Source of the DNA: Agapanthus africanus
Lineage: Eukaryota > Streptophyta > Magnoliopsida > Asparagales > Amaryllidaceae
Assembly: GCA_030015575.1 (NCBI GenBank)
Contig: JASDDO010000019.1
Span: forward strand, 513,456,986 to 513,520,985
Reading direction: 5' to 3'
DNA length: 64,000 nucleotides
Under the pieces are notes generated by a model. The model was not told where the DNA came from, searched no databases, and saw only the letters and a program-made list of their open reading frames with translations. The first letter of the stretch is position 1. Each line of letters begins with the position of its first letter. Positions 1 to 10,739 of the stretch are shown here, one piece after another. The translations under genes were made by a program, and so were the position numbers.

Positions 1-359
1 ATGCAGGGCTGATCGTTTGCACATGCGACCTTAGAGTCGTTCCGGCCTTCAGTCTAGCCTGATCTTTCCTTGATGCGGGTTTCATAGACAAATTACCAGC
101 CGAGCAGAAGCATCTTAAATTACCACATGTGGTAACATCCGTGCACACTTATCAAAGCATAGGGTGCTTATAGAAATCAAAGAGGATTGACACGATAGAC
201 AAGACAACAATTGTATTGTTCTAGTTATTTACCAACTCATTGCAATCACATTACAATTTCACTTATGAGTAGCGATACATTGCACGCATCTACCGTGATC
301 CGGCCTTATACTATAAACTTAGGGCTTGTGTCCGACATATCGTCTTGCCAAGGGCCGGT
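1..359. other. Unassigned sequence
   Basis: I see no convincing gene, terminal repeat or known element here. The only open frame is 63 codons long (211-402) and has no recognisable motif. The stretch leads straight into the repeat array that begins near 360, so it may belong to the same unrecognised element or spacer. Confidence 0.4.
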
Positions 360-928
360 ATTTCAGCTTGTGTGGGGAACCATGCAGCAGATAAGTCCTT
401 GAGGACAACTATTATATTGACCTAGGCCTTTGCACAGTTAAGGGGTTCAACTTGCGGGGATTCGTACTGTACAAGACTCACATGAAAGCTCTTGCTTTAA
501 CATCTTCTCTCCATCCTTGGAGACATGTTGACCTGCAAGCATTCAACTAGTGTGGGGAACTATTTCGTAGATAAGTCCCCGCGCACAACTATTACATCGA
601 CCTAGGCCTTACTAAAGTCCCCTGGAAAAGGTTCGCACAATACATGGGTTTTACTTGCAGTGATTCACACTGGACAAGCCTCGCATGAAAGCTCAAGTCT
701 TAACACCTTCGCTCCATCCTTAGAGACATGTCAGCCTGCCAAAGCATTTCAGCTTGTGTGGGGAACTATGCCGTAGATAAGTCCCCGACCACAACTATTA
801 CGTCGACCTAGGCCTTACTAAAGCCCCCTAAAAAGGTTCGCACAATACATGGGTTCAACTTGCAAGGATTCATAATTTATAAGCATCGCATGATAGCTCA
901 GGCCTTAACATCTTCGCTCCATCCTCAG
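360..928. repeat. Three tandem copies of a ~190 bp unit
   Basis: Three diverged copies lie head to tail at about 360-541, 542-744 and 745-928. Each starts with a block like TTCAGCTTGTGTGGGGAAC, then ATAAGTCCCC, ACAACTATTA, CGACCTAGGCCTT, a GATTC block, GCATGAAAGCTC and CTTCGCTCCATCCT. Copies two and three resemble each other more than copy one. The third copy stops abruptly at CATCCTCAG, where the LTR-like block begins, so the array was probably cut by that insertion. It could be a local satellite or the noncoding part of an older element. No coding potential is seen. Confidence 0.7.
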
Positions 929-1202
929 TGTGACGATCCCAAAATTCCTATAAATTCATAATACCTATAATAAAATACTGTATTTATTTTAGGGTATTAT
1001 GTATATTTTCTTTTCTATTATATATCTTATCTTATCTCTCCATCTATTTTTTGCTTATTCTATAATTATGAAAACCCCAAAACCCAAGCCCCTCACCAAA
1101 ACAGTTCCATTTGATTTCTTTCTTTTCTTTCTCCTAAGCCCACTTCCTTTTCAAGCAACGACATATATTTAATTCTTCTTAAATATATGCAAGAAACAAC
1201 TT

Positions 1203-1262
1203 ATAGCCCATTGGTTAAGTCTTTATATTGCTATCACATAGTTCGCTTGTTTGAATCTCTAC
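1203..1262 (+). other. tRNA-like (box A/box B) fragment
   Basis: TAGCCCATTGGTTAAG fits an A-box (TRGYNNANNGG), and about 40 bases on GTTTGAATC fits a relaxed B-box. It is followed by an A/T-rich stretch. This is the look of a tRNA-derived SINE head or a decayed tRNA pseudogene carried inside the LTR. It does not fold into a convincing full tRNA by eye, so I do not call a tRNA gene. Confidence 0.3.
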
Positions 1263-1645
1263 ATCACAATTATTTTATTTAAAATTTTTTGTCGTTTTGG
1301 AATCCTGAAAGTTTCATGAGCGTTGCACGGAGTTGCAAAAGCTTATTTGAGAAACAAATCATGTTTTTGGATCGCTCACGTTGACACAAGCTTGGACTTC
1401 GAAGATCAAGGCCATCAGGCACAGTCGAACCGACCGGGGTGACTTGGAAGCTGGTTCGGGCAGCCACACTGCACCCAAACATGCACAGCCCGTGTTCATG
1501 TGTCTCTTGGTTTCTTGGCTGCTCGTTTCACCTACCCAAACTTCCTCACTCCAACCCAAGAGCCGCCATCCCTTCATTTCCCAATTAAATCTCTTTTAAG
1601 GTATTTAAATTTCTTTTTAATTCATCATATCTTCATTCCTTTATC

Positions 1646-1655
1646 CTATATAAAC
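1646..1655 (+). promoter_or_regulatory. TATA box of the LTR-like block
   Basis: CTATATAAAC is followed about 30 bases later by a CT-rich leader (CTTTCTCTCCCTC) and, 200 bases on, by a splice donor. Spacing and composition suit an RNA polymerase II start site near 1675-1690. Inferred from sequence only. Confidence 0.45.
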
Positions 1656-4149
1656 CCAAGTCATCCTTAGCTTTCTCTCCCTCTGAAAATTACTCTCAAA
1701 ATCTTTCTCTCAAGTCCTAAAAGCTAAGTTCTCTCAAGAAGTCAAGTTTTCTCTCAAGTTCCCTCAAGCTCGCCTTCCTCTGTGCGTCATCGGTCTCAGT
1801 TTTTCAAACCGAGGCTTCTTCTTCCTCTCCTTCATCTCTTATACAAGCGTTAACCCGTAAGTCCCTTCTTCTTTCGATCTCTCTCCATCTTTTCATCTTT
1901 CTCTTTTCTTTTGTTTTGTCTCTTCTACAAAATTCGTTTATGTAGATACACTACTTACATACATATAGGTTGTTATTACATAGCAATTGCTCTTCATAAT
2001 TACAAGTATGATCACATATTGTTTTCATGTGACGAGAAACCTTCATTCTATAAATTTAGGAAATACATATCATAGATGTCACGATATGAAACATATTTTT
2101 ATTTATGCGTAAAAACTAATTGTTAATTGTACATTGATTTGTTATATACTATCCATAAATAACGCATGGGGTAACAACTTACCCCACACACACTCTTGAA
2201 ATCCTAAATCCACCAAAAATGGTATTAATATCTAAAGATTTTTCCCTTGCACTAAAATACCCTCGAGTCTTTGAAAATACAATTTAACCTTACCTTTTAC
2301 TTTGCACAATGCGTCTCTACAACCCTCGTAAGAGGAAACCTTGGTGCGGATGGTATTGATTATAGCATATCTAGGATTTAGTGAAGTGAGATGCGGAGCT
2401 CCTCACGGAACACGGTCTCGAAAGGAAAAAATACGGATCCAAAACAAAATAAATAATAAAAAAGGACTTTCATTTTACATTTATTTGAAAACAAAGTTTC
2501 AAAAGTTATTTTTATAAAATACCACTAATATCCTAAACTAGATTTTCAATAAAATACCTTAAGTTTAAATGGTTAAGTTTCTAATAAAATGGCTTAAGTT
2601 TTTCAAAAGATGGATTATTTTAATCTAAAATATTTTAAACTTCTACAAGTTAGGATTTGTCACTAAAATACCATAAATTCTAAACTGTATTTTTATTAAA
2701 CACTCTCAACATTTTAATTAATATATTTTTACCAAAACACACTTGAGATTTTAAAATAAAGTATCATTATATAAAACCCCCTCGAGAATTTAACGGTCTA
2801 TTTTTACATAAATACCAAGATCTATAAAACTAGTAGCTAGCAAGTATTTAGGTAGCAGATGAGTTTAAATGACATATATCTTTTGAGCTTCGGAGAGCCG
2901 GAGACAATGAGTGTTGCCACTTGACAATCTCATTATATGTAAACACAGTTAGTCCGTCTCAAAATATTATGAAAATGGACATGATATTTAACTTGAATTA
3001 ATCATGATGTTATACTTGTTCCATTTCATGCTATGTACCCCTTGCATAATGTATCTACGTGATTTACACGAATGAATCTATTGCATGCTTGACTCGACTT
3101 GACCCGAACCATGAATATGTAATGACTTGATATGAACACTTGACATAAATATTTGAACTTGATATGAATACTTGAAACTGGACTAGAATACTTGGACTTG
3201 AACTCTATCTTATGTATTCATGGTTTCAAGCAAGACTTGTGATATTGACTATAAATTAGATACGTGGGTGTTGGGATAGTTTGAGCATGAATCCAACAAA
3301 ATCTCAGGAGTCCTCCTAGTACATGAATCCATGAATATCAACACATGCATTGTATCATGAGAGTTCGTATTTTCTTGCCTATGGATTATAGCCTGTTGGG
3401 TTTGGAATATTTCAACGACAGTTGAAGTCCCGTTACTAACACTTGATTCGGACCCGTGGTTTCTTATCCCTGGATTACAGCCTGTTATGTTCGAAAATAC
3501 TCTTAAAATTGGTTGACATTTATATTTGAACTAACGTTAGATTAGTTTACCCTTGTAAAGTCTTTAAGGACACATTAATATTCACTTCATGTTCATCAAT
3601 ACACACTTATCACCTGCTTATTTGACCAACGCATGCAATACCTTAGTGCTATACTTATATAGTTGACATACACAGTATCATGTCATACTTGTTCAAGATT
3701 TCTATTCATGTTATATCACATATCATCTTGCATTTCATACATACTATTCTCATCCTTTTCGGGGACTTACCGAGCGCAAGTTCGCTGATGAGCATTCCAC
3801 TCATTTCTTTATTTTCTTTAGAATATTCATCAGGTAATTTAGGGACCGAGGATGTGGAACTGACTGAGGAGGATTATAACCAGTTCGCATCCCAAGAAGA
3901 TTCTTAGTTTTAGTCCAGCTTTTAATTTCATTATGCTACCTGTTTAGGCACCTTTAGGTTATTGTACTTTTGATTCAGATATCGTATCTATATTTTGAAA
4001 TTTATGAAAGTAGAATGTAAATAAAATAGTTGTTGAAATTTTTTATTCTCTTGTTAATTCTTGTCATACTGTTATATTCTTTATATACGCTTAGCGTATT
4101 TATTGTGGGAAACGACTTTCTGAAAATAAATATATCGCGGGTCTCACCA

Positions 4150-4880
4150 CGTGCCTGCTTCCGTGTTTTGGGAAGCATGGTGGACACTCTGTAAGGCTCA
4201 GAATGCAGGGATTCACACTATACACCCGAATTCTGCCTCGGGCATTGTGGTCGGCTATGGATAGAACTCTACCAGTGAGAAATTTGCATTGTACAACGAT
4301 AGAGGATCCACTCATGGCCAATGCTATGGTGATGGCAGGGTTTACCCAAAGGCAAGAAATGCATACTCTTCTCCAGTAGGGCCTTCGACAGCATGATTTT
4401 TCACCTACTTGAAAAAATATAAATTAAGGCATAAAGGAAACTTGGTAAAAAGAAGATTATTGATTGGTTGGTTGGAGGTCTTTCTTATCTCCAAGTTTAC
4501 TCTTATTTATAGCTTTAACGAGAAGTAGTTATGCCGCATTTATTGCTGCAACTCCTCATAATTCTCATTAATAGTGGATACATCGTCTCAATTGCTTAGC
4601 GTCTCAATTGCTTAGCGCAGTTTCACACTTTCTTTGTGCATGTCTTTTTATAGTGGTCGTTGCCCAGGCCCGCTCTCCTCTTGTATCCACAGGCTATGCT
4701 TAGCTATCTAGCATCAATCAGTTGTTTCGTCGATCGGCCTTAATAGAATCCCTAGGGCTGCTCAGGCGAATTATAGTGTAAACATTTTCCCTCATGTGCT
4801 AGTTTCTTGGAAAAGAAGATTGCTCGTGTTGAATTACATTTAATGCGATGCTTCTAATCAAATCTTCCTCTCATCGGGTA
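4150..4880. other. Unassigned stretch before CACTA-1
   Basis: No gene is recognised. A 16-bp direct duplication (CGTCTCAATTGCTTAG) lies at 4584-4615. Around 4204-4220 a short block (TGCAGGGATTCACACTATAC) resembles part of the 360-928 repeat unit, a weak hint that the array continued on this side of the LTR-like block. The stretch ends at GTA, immediately before the CACTA terminus. Confidence 0.4.
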
Positions 4881-5090
4881 CACTACTACAATATGGGGTT
4901 GCCCCTGCGGATAAAGGAATCCGTAGGGGCAACTTTTTATTGCCCCTACGGATTAATCCGTAGGTTCCCATGCTTGTCCCTACGGTTCTCTACGTTTTAA
5001 TTTAAAAATATTTAATCGTAATTTGATGTTTGGCCCTACGGAGCCGCAAACAAAGGACTTACGGGTAAATCCGTAGGGGCATTTATATGG
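4881..5090 (+). repeat. CACTA-1 5' terminal and subterminal repeats
   Basis: The terminal CACTACTACAA is followed by about eight copies of the CCGTAGGGGCAA motif in both orientations, including the perfect 20-bp palindrome CCTACGGATTAATCCGTAGG at 4945-4964. The same palindrome recurs near both visible 3' ends (57821-57840 and 61228-61247). In En/Spm, subterminal repeats of this kind bind TNPA and define the ends for cutting. Confidence 0.9.
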
Positions 5091-5109
5091 GTTAATAATA
5101 AAAAAAAGG

Positions 5110-6757
5110 CACAGAAAAGCCCTCACCGTTCCCAAAAATTCTTTCTCTCATTCTCCCGCGCCTCACGATCGATCGTTCCCGCGTCTCGATCCCGAGCCTC
5201 GTCGCCGATTGCGTCCTCATCCGCCTGCCACCGCCCTCGATCGTAGGTCATAACTTCCTCATCGACACCGAGCTTGACTCGTCGTCGATTGCGTCGTCGA
5301 CTACTGGCCTCCCCCATCGTCTCCTCCACCACCCGCTATAGGTTAGTAAATCTCCAATTTTTACTTCTAATTTAATGCTTTTATTTCCCTCTTTTGATGA
5401 TGTTAGGGTAGGGGTGAGGGTTAGGGTTAGGCATCGGGTCAGTTTAGGTTAGGTTAAGGTTAGGTTAGGGTTCGGTTGGGGTTAGGGTTGGGGTTGGGGT
5501 TAGGGTTCGGGTTGGGTTGGGGTTGGGGTTGGGGTTATGGTAATTAGAGTTAAGGTTAGGGTTAGGGTCAGGTTTAGGGTTAGAGGGTAGGGTTAATTTG
5601 GGTTAATTAGAGGGTAGGGTTAATTTGGGTTAATTAGTGATAATTTGAAAGGGTTAGGGTGTTGATTAGGGTTAATTTGGTTAATTTGGGTAAATTGGGT
5701 TAAGTTTGGGTTAATTAGGGATAATTTGTGTTAGGGTAACGATTATAGTTAATTGTGGTTAATTAGGTTAATTTGGGTTATTTAGGTTTATGATGCACTA
5801 GTTTATTTAGTAGGATACTCGATGATAACGTAAACGTAAAACTTTACCATAAACGCAAGAAATTTTTTCCCTAAACTTGAAATTTCGAACCCTTAATAAC
5901 GAAACGTAAACGCAAAACCTATTCATGTTAAATGTTCAAGTTAAAACCAATATATGATACTCGATGATAATATGAAACTTTCATATTCTCATCGATACTC
6001 ATATATGAAACTCAAAGCGCCACTTAGTCCCTATCTATCGGTTAACATACGTTCGATATTTGTCGTGGCATAGAACTATACAGAGGTTGTTAAATATTGG
6101 ACGGTATAGCTCGGTACTAACAACCGTAGTGTAGTCTATATGACGAGAAGATTCAATCGTATGATAACCGATAGATTTGTCCCGTGTGGACAAGTTAGCA
6201 ATGTATAAAGCAAACACCTGCATTCACTTGTGTTTTCATCTGTTTCGAGATATTTCGTCGGTACTTTTCCGCCGGTTCTCTGTGTACAAAGATAGATTAG
6301 ATGTTCATTTCAATGTTGTTTCACAGCTTTGAAATGATTATCTATTCTATTACAGTGTACTCGGAGAATAGCGGGGAGGTGCTGCCGAAATTTACTCGAA
6401 ACGGTTGAAAGCACAAGAGAATGGGTGTCTGCTCTATACATTCTTAATGTGATAGAAGCCTTACCCCCGACAGCCGAAACACACACATACAACACGAATA
6501 CACAACAAACGCACACACAACACATACACACTAACAACCCTACAATTAAGCGAAATCATAAATTGAAACACACATATATAGAATACAACTCATACATGGG
6601 TATCCTCAAATATAATTTTGATTATCGATAATTTATTCTTTTCAACGACAAACGCACACATAAAGCATATACACGGATTTTCTCCTTTGTCAGTAACCAT
6701 CACGTTCTTAGATTTCTCAATATAGTAATCATAACCTACAATTTATATGTTATACAG
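5110..6757 (+). other. CACTA-1 leader exon and first intron (probable)
   Basis: A CT- and CG-rich leader (about 5110-5340) directly follows the subterminal repeats. It ends in a donor (CGCTATAG|GTTAGTAAAT). A candidate acceptor, TATACAG, ends at 6757, seven bases before the transposase ATG at 6764. The intervening 1.4 kb has no coding potential. It holds a telomere-like tract (5404-5790), a CA-rich stretch (about 6478-6535) and otherwise AT-rich sequence. Exon limits are inferred from splice-site fit alone. Confidence 0.5.
5404..5790 (+). repeat. Degenerate telomere-like G-rich tract
   Basis: About 390 bases consist of GGTTAGGGTT-like units with many variants (GGGTTGGGGTT, GGTTCGGG, TTTAGGG). 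They grade into GGGTTAATTTGGGTTAATTAG units, including a 27-bp direct repeat near 5581-5640. Closely spaced G-runs give strong G-quadruplex potential on the + strand. It resembles the plant telomere unit TTTAGGG without being a clean array. Confidence 0.75.
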
Positions 6758-7287
6758 TCTAACATGGCCCATGAGTACGTCAGAGTTAAGGACTTGATGT
6801 ATGTTGACTGGCAACAACGTATGCAACTTAAATTTGTCGCAAGAGTTGCTGCTTTTATTGAATTTGCACGCGCACATAATAAGATCGTGATAGAGAAGAT
6901 TCTCTGCCCATGCGCTAGATGTGGGAATAAGTACTGGCAGAAGGTAAAATTTGCAGAGCTTCATATCGTTAAACATAGTTTTACTAGATTTTATACAACT
7001 TGGCTATATCACGGGGAAGGAGAAGAACACAGTAATGCGGCAGAAGAAGGAGTAGACGACAATGCTGCAGAAGAAGAAGGAGAAGACGATAATGCGGCAT
7101 AAGAAGAAGACGATAATTTCTTTCCATCAGAAGAAATGGAAGATATGGTAGAGGCTGTCCTAGGTGAATTTATTCGTACCGAAGATGACATTCCTTCCAG
7201 TCAAGTACCGCGTGCGGATAAGTATGAAAATTTCATGAATGATGCTAGAAAACTAATTTATGAGAATGCAAAGCATTCCACCCTCTC
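6758..7287 (+). pseudogene. TNP2-like: CACTA-1 transposase, N-terminal part (Transpos_assoc domain)
   Basis: Starting at the ATG at 6764, residues 8-90 match the plant transposase-associated domain. Visible features are a tyrosine/tryptophan-rich start (DLMYVDWQQR), an FIEFA helix, the metal-binding-like cluster CPCARCGN, HIVKHSF and the closing YTTWLYHGE. An acidic, tandemly repeated linker follows (AAEEG-DDNAA repeats, about residues 92-125). A TAA at 7100-7102 interrupts the frame within the linker, after which the same frame continues (FFPSEEMEDMVEA, then DARKLIYENAKHSTL). The reading frame is then split by the gag-only LTR element and resumes at 37626. The domain is found at the N-terminus of TNPD/TNP2 transposases, which cut the element ends in the nucleus. 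Confidence 0.9.
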
Positions 7288-8525
7288 TGTTGGGGTCAAA
7301 ATTTACACCCCGGTTGACCAAGTCAAAGTCAAAGTCAACCCTAAGCCAGGTGGGCCCAAGCCCAGGTCAAGCGGGCCCATGTCCAAGTCGAGCCCGCAGC
7401 CAGCCTCCTCCATGCTAAAATATAGATCATGTAATAAATAATTTTTATGTAATTTTTTATGCATGAATGTATGCAAAATGGGCATAAAGCCAAATTTTTG
7501 TAAAGTCCATGGCTTATGTGCAAAAAGAAATGGCACATGAGCCATGGGATGGGCAAAATGCCATTTTGTAAACCCCAAGGGGTTATATGTAAATATGTAT
7601 GTCTATATAAGGCAACATGATGAAAATATCTAATATACTTTTTTCATTCCCCCCAAAAATCTAAGGTTTGTACCTCTTTCCCCTTTCTGAAGGTTCTAAA
7701 CCATCTTCTTTCTTTTGAAATTATATCAAGAGTTTTACTCTTCCTTTTCCAAAACTAAATAGTTTTTCACCACAAAATCCACAAAGGGGAGCTTAGATCT
7801 CCCATCAGATCTCAAAAGAGAAGAGATTTTTCAAATCTCATATCTCTTGATCTTCAAGGTCCTGCCAACAAAGAAGGAAGAAGGAGGCCCATCTCCGAAA
7901 ACCCCATTTTTGAGAAGACCCAGGGCTCCAAAGAAGAACCCCTTTCATCAACTCCAAAACATCTCAGGAGTTTAACTCCACCCTAAGCGCACAGCGTTCA
8001 AGCGCCCAGCGCCCACGTGTCGGACACGTGGTGCGCTCGCGCTTAAGCGCACAGCGCTCAAGCGCTAGGCATGCGAGGTGCTGGCCCTACGCGTCCTTTG
8101 GGCGCTTTTCCCCTTTATATATATATATAGATACTCACACACTCCACAACACCGTCCCTCTAAAAAATTTTGGGCCGGGGCGCTGCCCCGCACCTCGCAA
8201 GGGGGTTGCTAGCCTCCTTGCCCCCAGCCCGCTATCCGGGTAGCGGGACCCCCGTAAAAACTCTGCGGGGCCCCCGATATATCCAAAACCTTTCAAAACA
8301 CAACACTGCACGTTGAGTTCGCATGACCAGTTTAACCCGTCAATCGGAGGTTCCCTCTCTTCAAAGGCGATGGGTGATTAACGGCAGCTTAGTCCGCGGC
8401 TGCCGGAGATTCGGATCCCCACAATCAATAAACCCCAGCCTATCCTAGACAGAGAGAATCTGTAATGCGCCTGACAAGCGCGCGTGTATTCTCATCTCAA
8501 TGGGGGTGACGAAAAACACCTTACA
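7288..8525 (+). repeat. 5' LTR of the gag-only element
   Basis: It begins TGTTGGGGTCAAAATTTACA and ends GACGAAAAACACCTTACA. A TATA box (CTATATAAGG, 7602-7611) is followed by a CT-rich leader. Near 7985-8080 are GC-rich units (AGCGCACAGCGCTCAAGCGC) that are far more numerous in the 3' LTR. A GC-rich segment with GGGCCGGGGCGCTGCCCCGC lies at about 8170-8270. The length is 1238 bp against 1535 bp for the partner, the difference being mainly repeat copy number. Confidence 0.9.
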
Positions 8526-8530
8526 GATTC

Positions 8531-8548
8531 TGGCACGCCCGGTGGGAC
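8531..8548 (+). other. Primer-binding-site-like sequence
   Basis: TGGCACGCCCGGTGGGAC starts five bases after the 5' LTR. It begins with the TGG expected from pairing with a tRNA CCA tail. I could not assign the tRNA with confidence. Confidence 0.55.
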
Positions 8549-8677
8549 TGACCTCTCCTCCCATATTTCGGGTTAAGCTTTCATGCGAACTTAATATGCA
8601 TATCAATTTCCTGTACTAAAATCATGTTTTTTGTACAGGTTAACGTTCTCCAATTGTAATCTTTAGACGCAACAAAG

Positions 8678-9088
8678 ATGCCTCCAAGGATCAGCTCAGC
8701 TCTCGACATAGCTCCCATCTCCTACACGATGAAGATGGACGCCAGGACGGTCCTCCCGGCCAGTCTTGGGCGACAATGGGAAGATCCGCCGCTACCATTC
8801 GGCTCTGTTATGTTCATGTCAGCTAACGCCATCCCAGCTCCTCAAGCCCCGGTGACAGACAAACCGGTCTCGAAAGACAAGAGGCCAAATGTGGTGGTCT
8901 CGAAGGCGCCCCAACTCAAACGCAAGTCGGTGTTTGAACGACTCTCCTTGGCCCCAGCTGGGGGCAAGGCCATCAACACCAACAAAGCAACAACGCCTCT
9001 CGAGCAAGCTCCGGTGGTGCCCCTGACAACTGCTCGATCGGGTGTTTTCTCTAAGCTCTCCGCTAATCGACTCACGGTGGCTTCCTAG
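8678..9088 (+). CDS. Unknown open frame in the gag-only element (VF-R/K-LS motifs)
   Basis: A 136-codon frame begins 130 bases after the primer site, with ATG in good context (AAAGATGCCT). The predicted protein is basic, proline-rich and probably disordered, without membrane segments. Two related motifs stand out, KSVFERLSLA at about residue 87 and SGVFSKLSAN at about residue 121. VFxRL-type motifs occur in gag-proximal parts of some plant Ty3/gypsy polyproteins (from memory), so this may be displaced gag-pol linker sequence. It lies 4.5 kb upstream of the recognisable gag, an unusual order. Function unknown. Confidence 0.5.
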   Translation: MPPRISSALDIAPISYTMKMDARTVLPASLGRQWEDPPLPFGSVMFMSANAIPAPQAPVTDKPVSKDKRPNVVVSKAPQLKRKSVFERLSLAPAGGKAINTNKATTPLEQAPVVPLTTARSGVFSKLSANRLTVAS

Positions 9089-9091
9089 GAA

Positions 9092-9442
9092 ATGGATGCC
9101 CGCCAAGCCCTTAAAATTGAGAAGCTAAGGCAGAAAAGGCTCAGATATAGAGCCAACAAAAGGGCTAGGGCTCCTGCTAGGCTGAACCTCATGAGGTTCG
9201 AGGAACAGGGTTACCCCGCCAAAGATGAGGAAATGGCTGGATATGTGGTCCACACTGTCTACATGGTGGGCACGCGCAGCAAGAGCAAGAACGGGGCTAC
9301 CACATCTCAAACGCAATCTGACTTGAATGTGGTTGCCACTTCCCAAGAACAACCGCCTCCTCTGGATGATGAAAACCATTTCGACGAGGATTGTTCCCCG
9401 CCGAAACACAGAGACGCGACCGCGCAGGTCCGTCTTGCCTAA
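9092..9442 (+). CDS. Unknown basic open frame in the gag-only element
   Basis: A 116-codon frame lies directly downstream of the previous one. Its first 35 residues are strongly basic (KIEKLRQKRL, ANKRARAPAR), resembling a nucleic-acid-binding or nuclear-localising segment. A central part reads YVVHTVYMVG, and the C-terminal third is acidic and proline-rich (PPPLDDENHFDEDC). I recognise no enzyme motif. It may be a small accessory protein or linker remnant of the LTR element; I cannot assign a function. Confidence 0.4.
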   Translation: MDARQALKIEKLRQKRLRYRANKRARAPARLNLMRFEEQGYPAKDEEMAGYVVHTVYMVGTRSKSKNGATTSQTQSDLNVVATSQEQPPPLDDENHFDEDCSPPKHRDATAQVRLA

Positions 9443-10025
9443 ATTCGGGGCAGATGCTAATTGGTGCTATCCGTACATCTCTCCGAAGATACCAAGTTGA
9501 TTTATGACACCGTATATCGAAGGTTTAAACGGATGCGGCCGATATAGCAGACTTCGTCAGATTCCCCCTCATTTGAGGCGTTTTTGATTGTGGGGACGCT
9601 CTTCCCTGCAGGCGCAAGTCCCTGCAGTTAATTACGTTACCGTATCGCGGTAACCACTTTCTCCTTCTCTAGATGATCACTTCGTGTCGTGTGTATTTGT
9701 TTTGTTTTTGGTTGCCCATGGATTGTATACGGAGACTAATTTATGTTGTCGCCTGTAGGGTGTGGATTAGTCCAAATCCGTAAGATTTGGGTTTGGGGGT
9801 TGGGGTTAAGGATACGTAAGTCTTATTTGAGACTAAGATCAACTTAAACGTATGTTAAGGATATGTTAGCCTAATTTTAGACTAAGATCAACTTAACGAT
9901 TTGTTAAGCATACGTTAGTCTAATTTTAGACTAAGATCAACTTAACAGGATCATTTAGATCCAACAAAAGAGCATTTGGGCTCTATTGTTTAGTTTAGGG
10001 ATATTGCGGTCGATTACCAGTTTAA
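9443..10025. other. Noncoding spacer in the gag-only element
   Basis: No gene is seen. Three loosely repeated blocks of CTAATTTTAGACTAAGATCAAC (each 20 bases or fewer conserved) lie between about 9820 and 9950 and give way to the minisatellite that follows. Confidence 0.5.
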
Positions 10026-10275
10026 GGACATGGTGGTCCAAGGTTAAGGACATCATAGTCCATGGGTTTAATGGGACCCCACAGTCCGAGGTTAAGGACA
10101 TCATAGTCCATGGGCTTAAGGACCCCACAGTCCGAGGTTAAGGACATCATAGTCCATGGGTTTAAAGGGACCCCACAGTCCGAGGTTAAGGACATCATAG
10201 TCCATGGGCTTAAGGACCCCACAGTCTAGGTTAAGGACATTATATTCCATGAGTTTAAGGACTCCACAGTCCATG
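10026..10275 (+). repeat. ~47 bp minisatellite, about five copies
   Basis: Units carry GGTTAAGGACATCATAGTCC, then ATGGG, then TTAAGGACCCCACAGTCCGA, with slight length changes. The minus strand stays open through it (10022-10222), but that is a by-product of the repeat. Similar GGACAT and CCAAGGTTAAG fragments precede it. Confidence 0.85.
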
Positions 10276-10739
10276 GGATGATTGATTATCGGGATCCGTC
10301 ACCTCTCTGAAGACGTTGAAGGATTACAACGACAAATATCAAAGGAGTGAAGAGATGTACCCTTGAACCAAAGTTGATTGGGAAATCTGTAGTCCAATTT
10401 GGGACTAAGATCAATTAATTAGATTATGAGCACATTGGCTCAATTAAATCTGAATTGAGGACTTATAGCCAACTTGGGCTAAGTCCAATTAGGTTCGAAA
10501 TGTTGGACCTTTGTTTGGACTGATGAACATTTGTCTGGGTTCAGCCCCCTATTATTCAGCAATGCTAAACATGGGTTTAGGTTCTGACCATATTTTGTCT
10601 TTTATTGAGTGCTGAGCACTCATATGAGATGATCAATTTTGGAAGGCAAAAGTGTGTTTGAGGCTCAGGCAAAAGAAAGGGGTATTGCCTCTGGAAGATT
10701 TAGCCAATTTTAGGTTAAGACTGGTTAAACACTAGCCCA

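Larger units (their letters stand above)
929..4149 (+). mobile_element. Probable solo or truncated Tekay/Del-type LTR
   Basis: The block opens with TGTGACGATCCC and closes near CGGGTCTCACCA, so its ends are roughly inverted versions of each other, as in many plant chromovirus LTRs. Inside are a TATA box (1646-1655), a CT-rich leader with a good splice donor (CCGTAAGTCC near 1858), and near the 3' end GGGACTTACCGAGCG followed by a possible acceptor and a short acidic open frame (3680-3907). These are habits of long Tekay LTRs; the 4.35 kb LTRs at 44504 and 51767 have the same plan. I found no clear target duplication (CTCAG left, CGTGC right) and no primer site after it. A fossil; the right boundary is uncertain. 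Confidence 0.5.

Noticed and set aside
211-402. 63-codon frame near the left edge
   Set aside because: No motif, no supporting context, and its end overlaps the 190-bp repeat.
4945-5090. Rho-independent terminator-like palindromes
   Set aside because: They are CACTA subterminal repeats repeated in both orientations in a eukaryotic sequence.
5404-5790. True telomere end
   Set aside because: Units are degenerate and the tract is embedded within a CACTA intron with coding on its far side.
10026-10275. Regular direct repeats resembling a CRISPR array
   Set aside because: There are no unique spacers of constant length and the setting is a plant LTR element; it is a minisatellite.
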